DNA of 64,000 nt, taken from contig NC_088776.1 in the NCBI RefSeq assembly GCF_954871325.1, positions 36,070,508 to 36,134,507 on the forward strand. Direction: 5' to 3'. Source of the stretch: Gordionus sp. m RMFG-2023 (Eukaryota; Nematomorpha; Gordioida; Chordodea; Parachordodidae). Below the pieces are notes generated by a model, which was not told the DNA's origin, ran no database searches, and saw nothing but the letters and a program-made list of their open reading frames with translations. This document shows positions 59,407 through 64,000 of this stretch, piece after piece. Within the stretch, counting starts at the first letter, position 1, and each line of letters begins with the position of its first letter. Both the position numbers and the translations under genes were made by a program.

Positions 59407-60834
59407 AATCATCATATAATATTCATAAGAGTCAATTTCAAACTGACATTCTTTGAATGACACTTACTATTTTCATTGAATGTAAATTAGGTATTGAAAT
59501 ATGAAAGCATTTAATTATTTATCAAAAAAATTAAAATCTTTGTCATAATATCATTAAAATCAGAAATGATTTTAAACTGTAGAAAAAAATGTTGAAATAA
59601 GATTACCAACGCGGTAATATTATGTTGCATGTTTTTTTAAATATCACATTAAGGTTATTAATTTCGAAAACGTGAAGAGAATGGTGCTTGCGTTTCGTTT
59701 TTATTACTTAAAATTTTATGACAAAATCTAACATATTAATTTCAATTGATCAAAAAATTAAAACACATAATTTACATTATACCTTTATTATGCAATATAA
59801 TATATTATTATACAATTACAATAAATTACATGATATCCACAATTATATTACCCACAATTTTTGAAAGGTATAATTTATTTATCTCTCATACTTGATTCAT
59901 TTTAGCTTTATCAATTAAAACATTGTATTTGTTGTAAACCAAAAATTTATGGCTAATGTATGGCAAATAAAACGCTCTGAAAAAGGGATGTGATCTAAAT
60001 ACAATTATTAAAAAATAATTAGGTTATTACTTCTATACTTTATGTTAAAAAATCGAGATTATATTTAGTTATTTTTTACTGGAAAGGCTTTTTTTTAAAT
60101 TTTTTTATTCAAATAATCAAATTTGCCATATAAGGTATAGTATAAAAAATATAATACGTTACATTGAGGCTGAGGGAGGGCAGTGATTTTTTTTACGAGC
60201 AAATTTACCTTTCCAATCATTTTTAACTTATAATTTTAGAAATATAATAATTGTTATCGACTTTAAAAGATAAAAAAAATTTTTTAAATCATTGCAGGTC
60301 TCAGCTCAAATAGCTAAAAGATATTTAACTTAAATGTATTCAAAATTCAAGCCTAATCTTAACAATGATTAAAAATAAGGAAAACCTCGCAGAATCTAAG
60401 AAAGGAAAACTGGATTCGATATACCATTTCGATGTGTTAGCGCTATATTTTGGCTCTAGGAAGGTTTCTTTTGAATTTTCCATGTCTATTAATATCTCAC
60501 AGTAGCTAATTTCAATCTAATTTTATAGTTAAAAATTATTATATAATTTTTTATAATAAAGTATATAAATATACAAGTATGATATATGTTAAAAAATATG
60601 TTATATAATTTTAATAAAAATACATATACATATTATTGTGCTAGGCGGCTGCGTATATATTTTAGTACTGTAGTTTATATTTATCGTTTTTAAAAAAAGA
60701 AGTAATATTAGGTATTTAATATTGTTGTATAGAATCAGTTATTTTGATCAGTATTTTTTTATTACTAGAATTAATAAATTTATATATTTTTTTATTTATA
60801 GTATTTCTCTACAATTTTCAAAAACAAAATTGGG
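59407..60834. other. AT-rich, no gene seen
   Basis: GGCTGAGGGAGGGCAGTG at about 60168 could be an isolated element end. Otherwise nothing recognisable. Confidence 0.4.
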
Positions 60835-61493
60835 GAGCGGGAGCGGGAGCTAGCTCCTTTTAGGGCTGAAGTGGAGGAGCGCCGCTCCACCCCTCCTTTA
60901 AATTTAATGTATAAATTAAATTATTTTTTAAATATTAATAATATTTATTAATTAAATTTAATAAAAATGAAATTTTATTTATTTTAAATTTAACCATTAT
61001 TAAAGTTAAACCGAGTTTTATATTGGTTTTTCATCTAATCATTTTAAATATTAAACATCAAGTTTTCCTTTTTATATTGAAAATTTTTTGGAGTCATATT
61101 AATATTCGTTTTATAGATATATAATAAAAAATAGTTTTAGATATTATGGATTTAGATATCATAGATGAATAAATCGAATTTCCATTTCCATCATACAAAA
61201 AATATTTTAAACTTTTAAAAGATGTTGATCCAAATGATCAAACGTTTAAATAAAACTATTTAATTTTCAAAAGTGAGCAGCTTCAATCTAAAAAAGCATC
61301 TAAAAGTAAAAAATCTTTTTTTTAAATACTAATTAATTTGGAAGATTTTTTTGGATTCCATGAAATTGATCATCAGAAAGATAATATATTGAACAAATAT
61401 TTTTTAAATAATGATACCAAAATTACTATTTTTGATCAATTCCCTGAATTAAAAAATATCTTTATAAAATACAATACCCTGCTTCCCTCTAGT
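60835..61493 (+). mobile_element. Internally deleted hAT element (N- and C-terminal transposase remnants)
   Basis: It starts with GC-rich hAT-type end sequence (GGAGCGGGAGCGGGAGCTAG, then GGAGGAGCGCCGCTCC). At 61150-61320 a plus-strand frame with stops resembles the start of a BED-finger domain (FPSYKKYFKLLKDVDPNDQ). At 61338-61490 the frame MEDFFGFHEI ... FPELKNIFIKYNTLLPSS is the hAT C-terminal motif IFIKYNTPLPSSAPVERLFS, cut off at PSS by the insertion of the next element at 61494. The catalytic middle is missing, so this is a deletion derivative later broken by insertion. Confidence 0.7.
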
Positions 61494-61689
61494 CAGGGGT
61501 TCGAACCGAACCGCAAAACCGGAATGAACCGTTATGATTTTCTGAACCGTAACCTTAACCGAACCGTTATGAAGAAAATATTAAAAGAGCGAACCAAACC
61601 GTTAACCGGTTCAAAACGGTTTTAAAAATAATTAATTTTAAATTATTAACCTAAATTTAAAATTTTAATTTTCCTTGGGGGCATTTTTT

Positions 61690-61785
61690 AAATTGGTGAT
61701 TTCTTATCAAATTAAATATTTCTATATTATCAACATTATATATCAAATTAAATATTTTTATATTATCAACATTATATATCAAATA
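61690..61785. repeat. Short tandem repeat TCAAATTAAATATTT...
   Basis: A 36-bp unit (TCAAATTAAATATTTYTATA, TTATCAACATTATATA) occurs twice and begins a third time. Confidence 0.75.
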
Positions 61786-61974
61786 ATACCAGATTTGTTA
61801 GAGATTAGACAATTTATCTGTTAATTAGATAAGATATCTTAAAATCAGACATAATTATTCTTGGCTAAATTAACAAATTTATATATAAGATATTAATAAG
61901 CTTTTAGAATAATACCTGCTAATAATTAGGAAAAAATTATATAATTCTATTATTAATAAATAACGAAATCAAGT

Positions 61975-63025
61975 ACCTTTTACATTCATTTTTATATTAT
62001 ATGGTTTATTTTTTATCTCATTATAAAAACTTGAATCATAGAATTTAAATGACAATAAATAAAATAGACAGCAATATTTTAATGATATAATAATTTTTTA
62101 TTTATAATCATTGTCTTTTTTAAATTCAGAATTCTAATATTATAAATTATTTATTATTATAATATGTTAGTTAGCATTTACCATTATCATATATGCAAAA
62201 TAAAAATATATGATTAAAGAATGGCATTTGTAATGAATATTTTTCTAAATCTGTATTTTTAAATAATAAAAATCTTACTATAAATCTTCTGTTTAAATAA
62301 GTTAATTAACATTGCATTAAATTATTTTTATACTTTTATTTATTTATTAATGTGTTTTATATTTAAATAAACTTACAGTGAATTAAAAGTAGGAATTACA
62401 TTTTGATATTAAAAATATAAATACTATAGTTTAACTTAAATTACCTATTCTGTCATATTATATTAACATCTAATAGAAATAAAGTGCTGACCAATTTTTA
62501 TATAATATTGTTTTACAATAATTTCTTATTAATTGATATATTCAAAAAAAGTTTATCTTAGTTTATATAGAATATATCAGAGTGGGTAATTTGAATTAAA
62601 CTATACTAGTTATATTTAGTTTAACATCAAAATGTAATTCCTATTTTTAAATGTAAGTCTATTTAATATAAAACACAAATAAATAAAAGTATAAAATAAT
62701 TTAATGCAATGTTAGTTAACTTATTTAAACTGAAGATTTATAGTAAGATTTTTATTATTTAAATATACAGATTTAGAAAAATATTCATTACAAATGCCAT
62801 TCTTTAATCATATTTTTTTTTATTTTGCATATATGATAATGGTAAATGCTAACTAACATATTATTTTAATAATAAATATTAGAATTCTGAATTTAAAAAA
62901 AAATATGATTTTTATAATTAAAAAATTATTATATCATTAAAATATTTATTGATGACCATTTTATTTATTGTCATTTAAATTCTATAATCCAAGTTATTTA
63001 AAAAAATAAAAATGAAGGTAAAATT
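61975..63025. repeat. Large palindrome, arms of about 480 bp around a spacer of about 110 bp
   Basis: The left arm (about 61975-62462) and right arm (about 62576-63025) are inverted copies centred near 62515. For example TGTTAGTTAGCATTTACCAT at 62165 pairs with its complement near 62862, CAGCATTTTG-side sequences meet at 62400/62630, and GAATTTAAATGACAATAAAT pairs with ATTTATTGTCATTTAAATTC. Arm identity is high except for small indels. There is no gene. It sits between the hAT left end and the transposase start. Confidence 0.85.
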
Positions 63026-63110
63026 GTTTCTATTAAGCTTTTTTATTTATTCTATTTATATAATAAAAGATTTTCATTTATCATCATATAGCTTTTTAGT
63101 TATCTATTAA

Positions 63111-64000
63111 ATGGTTCGGGAAAAGTCAAATCCTGTGGGTTCCTATTTTAAATTAGATATCATAAAAAATCAATCTATTTGTAAAATAGAAGATTGTGGT
63201 AAAGTCTTAACTGGGGACCATGCTGCAAATCTTGAACGACATATAGAAAGATTCCACAATAGGGAATTCAAATTATTAAGAAAAAAGAAAGAAAATTTGA
63301 CTATTAAAAAAATTCAAATAACGAAAACTGCAAACCAGTATAATACAATCCAAGATGCTTTTAAGTCCAACACTACTACAATACAAATCAATATAAATAA
63401 AGAAACTTTAATCCGCTCCAGCACCGAGCTAATAACAGTTCACGGTAGGCCAATAAAATCAAGTGACGACAAAGCATTTCGAAATATTATAGATCCAATA
63501 ATTATAGGATTGGGTGGAAATTTAACTATCAATTCGGAAAATATAAGCAATAATATTAAAAAAATGGCGTTAGATTTTTCGGAAAATATAAAAAAGGAAG
63601 TATATCAAAAACTTATTTCGTTAAAATTAGATATACCAACTAGATATGATAGGGATCAATATTCAATTTATAAATAACGGAAAAATAAAATTAAGGACTC
63701 TATGCATGAAAGTGATTAAAGAACGACACACAGAATATCTTAAAAAAATTATTCTAGATGTTCTAAAAGAATATGAAATAAAAATTGAGCAGATTTACAC
63801 AATCACCGATAATGCAGCAAATATGATTAAGTTAATTAAGCTATTAATACTACACGATGAAGAAGATGATGACCTTAACGATTATTTAATTAATGATGAT
63901 TTAAATAATAATGATATAGATAATGATGATTTAAATAATAATGATATAATTCATGATGAAAATAAAGAACCTTTTAATATTGAAAATATTAATCTTGCAT
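63111..64000 (+). pseudogene. hAT transposase with BED zinc finger, N-terminal part (frame-shifted, runs off the edge)
   Basis: This DNA transposase family excises and reinserts elements with 8-bp target duplications. The first frame (63111-63677, 188 residues) has a BED-type finger C-x4-C...H-x4-H (CKIEDCG ... LERHIERFH), then ELITVHGRPIKSSDDKAFRN and IIDPIIIGLGG, the hAT N-terminal signature. Near 63655-63660 the homology passes to another frame (NIQFINNGKIKLRTLCMK, then IYTITDNAANM, the region of the first catalytic Asp) and stays open to the window end. An acidic Asp/Asn repeat (DDLNNNDIDN) follows. A few family residues appear to be missing at the junction, so this copy is probably inactive unless the shift is a sequencing error. 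The catalytic and dimerisation parts lie beyond the edge. Confidence 0.8.

Larger units (their letters stand above)
61494..64000 (+). mobile_element. hAT transposon with CAGGGGTTCGAACCG end, right part beyond the window
   Basis: The left end is CAGGGGTTCGAACCGAACCG, followed by many subterminal copies of GAACCGT / AACCGGTTC up to about 61620, a typical transposase-binding array. It lies within the C-terminal motif of another hAT gene; the expected 8-bp target duplication would begin with CCTCTAGT (61486-61493). A transposase gene starts at 63111. The short frame over 61494-61625 is only the repeat array. Confidence 0.8.

Noticed and set aside
61494-61560. GGTTCGAACCG resembles a tRNA T-arm (B box).
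   Set aside because: It belongs to the CAGGGGTTCGAACCG hAT terminus, which repeats the motif many times. No cloverleaf can be drawn around it.

Overview
The window is a very AT-rich animal nuclear region, most likely from an arthropod. The evidence is spliced host genes of metazoan families (FTSJ1, TFCP2, and an EGF-like membrane protein), polyadenylation-type signals, and a dense load of hAT, CACTA-like and Ty3/gypsy elements. Nothing bacterial or organellar was seen. The species is inferred only from these traits.

Host genes. At 1.1-4.6 kb a divergent pair shares a 300-bp intergenic promoter: the first exon of FTSJ1 (minus strand, running off the left edge) and a two-exon TFCP2/LSF-type transcription factor (plus strand, 811 residues once spliced). 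At 15.3-18.4 kb on the minus strand I assembled a five-exon gene whose phases match at every junction. It encodes a 507-residue glycosylated membrane protein with one EGF-like domain, one membrane helix and a 190-residue cytoplasmic tail. I do not recognise its family. Weaker coding traces lie at 360-569, 8993-9015 and 20.8-21.1 kb.

Mobile DNA fills most of the rest. From 6 to 31 kb there are many short non-autonomous hAT-type elements of at least six unrelated terminal-repeat families, five with clean 8-bp target duplications (7.4, 11.8, 24.4, 28.1 and 30.0 kb). From 31.8 to 47.1 kb there is a nested block: the ends of what looks like a single 1.4-kb DNA element enclose two fossil Ty3/gypsy LTR elements in opposite orientations (32.5-41.0 kb minus, 41.5-46.8 kb plus). 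Both are flanked by unexpectedly long direct duplications of target DNA. From 47 to 51.7 kb there are decayed hAT transposase remains. At 54.6-58.3 kb lies a complete terminal-repeat element (CACTG ends, TTA target duplication) carrying a decayed gene of an uncharacterised, cysteine-motif-rich family, with a second element nested inside it. From 60.8 kb to the right edge one hAT element has inserted into another; the younger one carries a BED-finger transposase gene and a 1-kb near-perfect palindrome in its 5' region.

The parts with most scope for novelty are the EGF-like membrane gene, the CACTG element with its orphan gene, the long flanking duplications around both LTR elements, the extra zinc-knuckle reading frame at the 3' end of the first LTR element, and the palindrome inside the last hAT.
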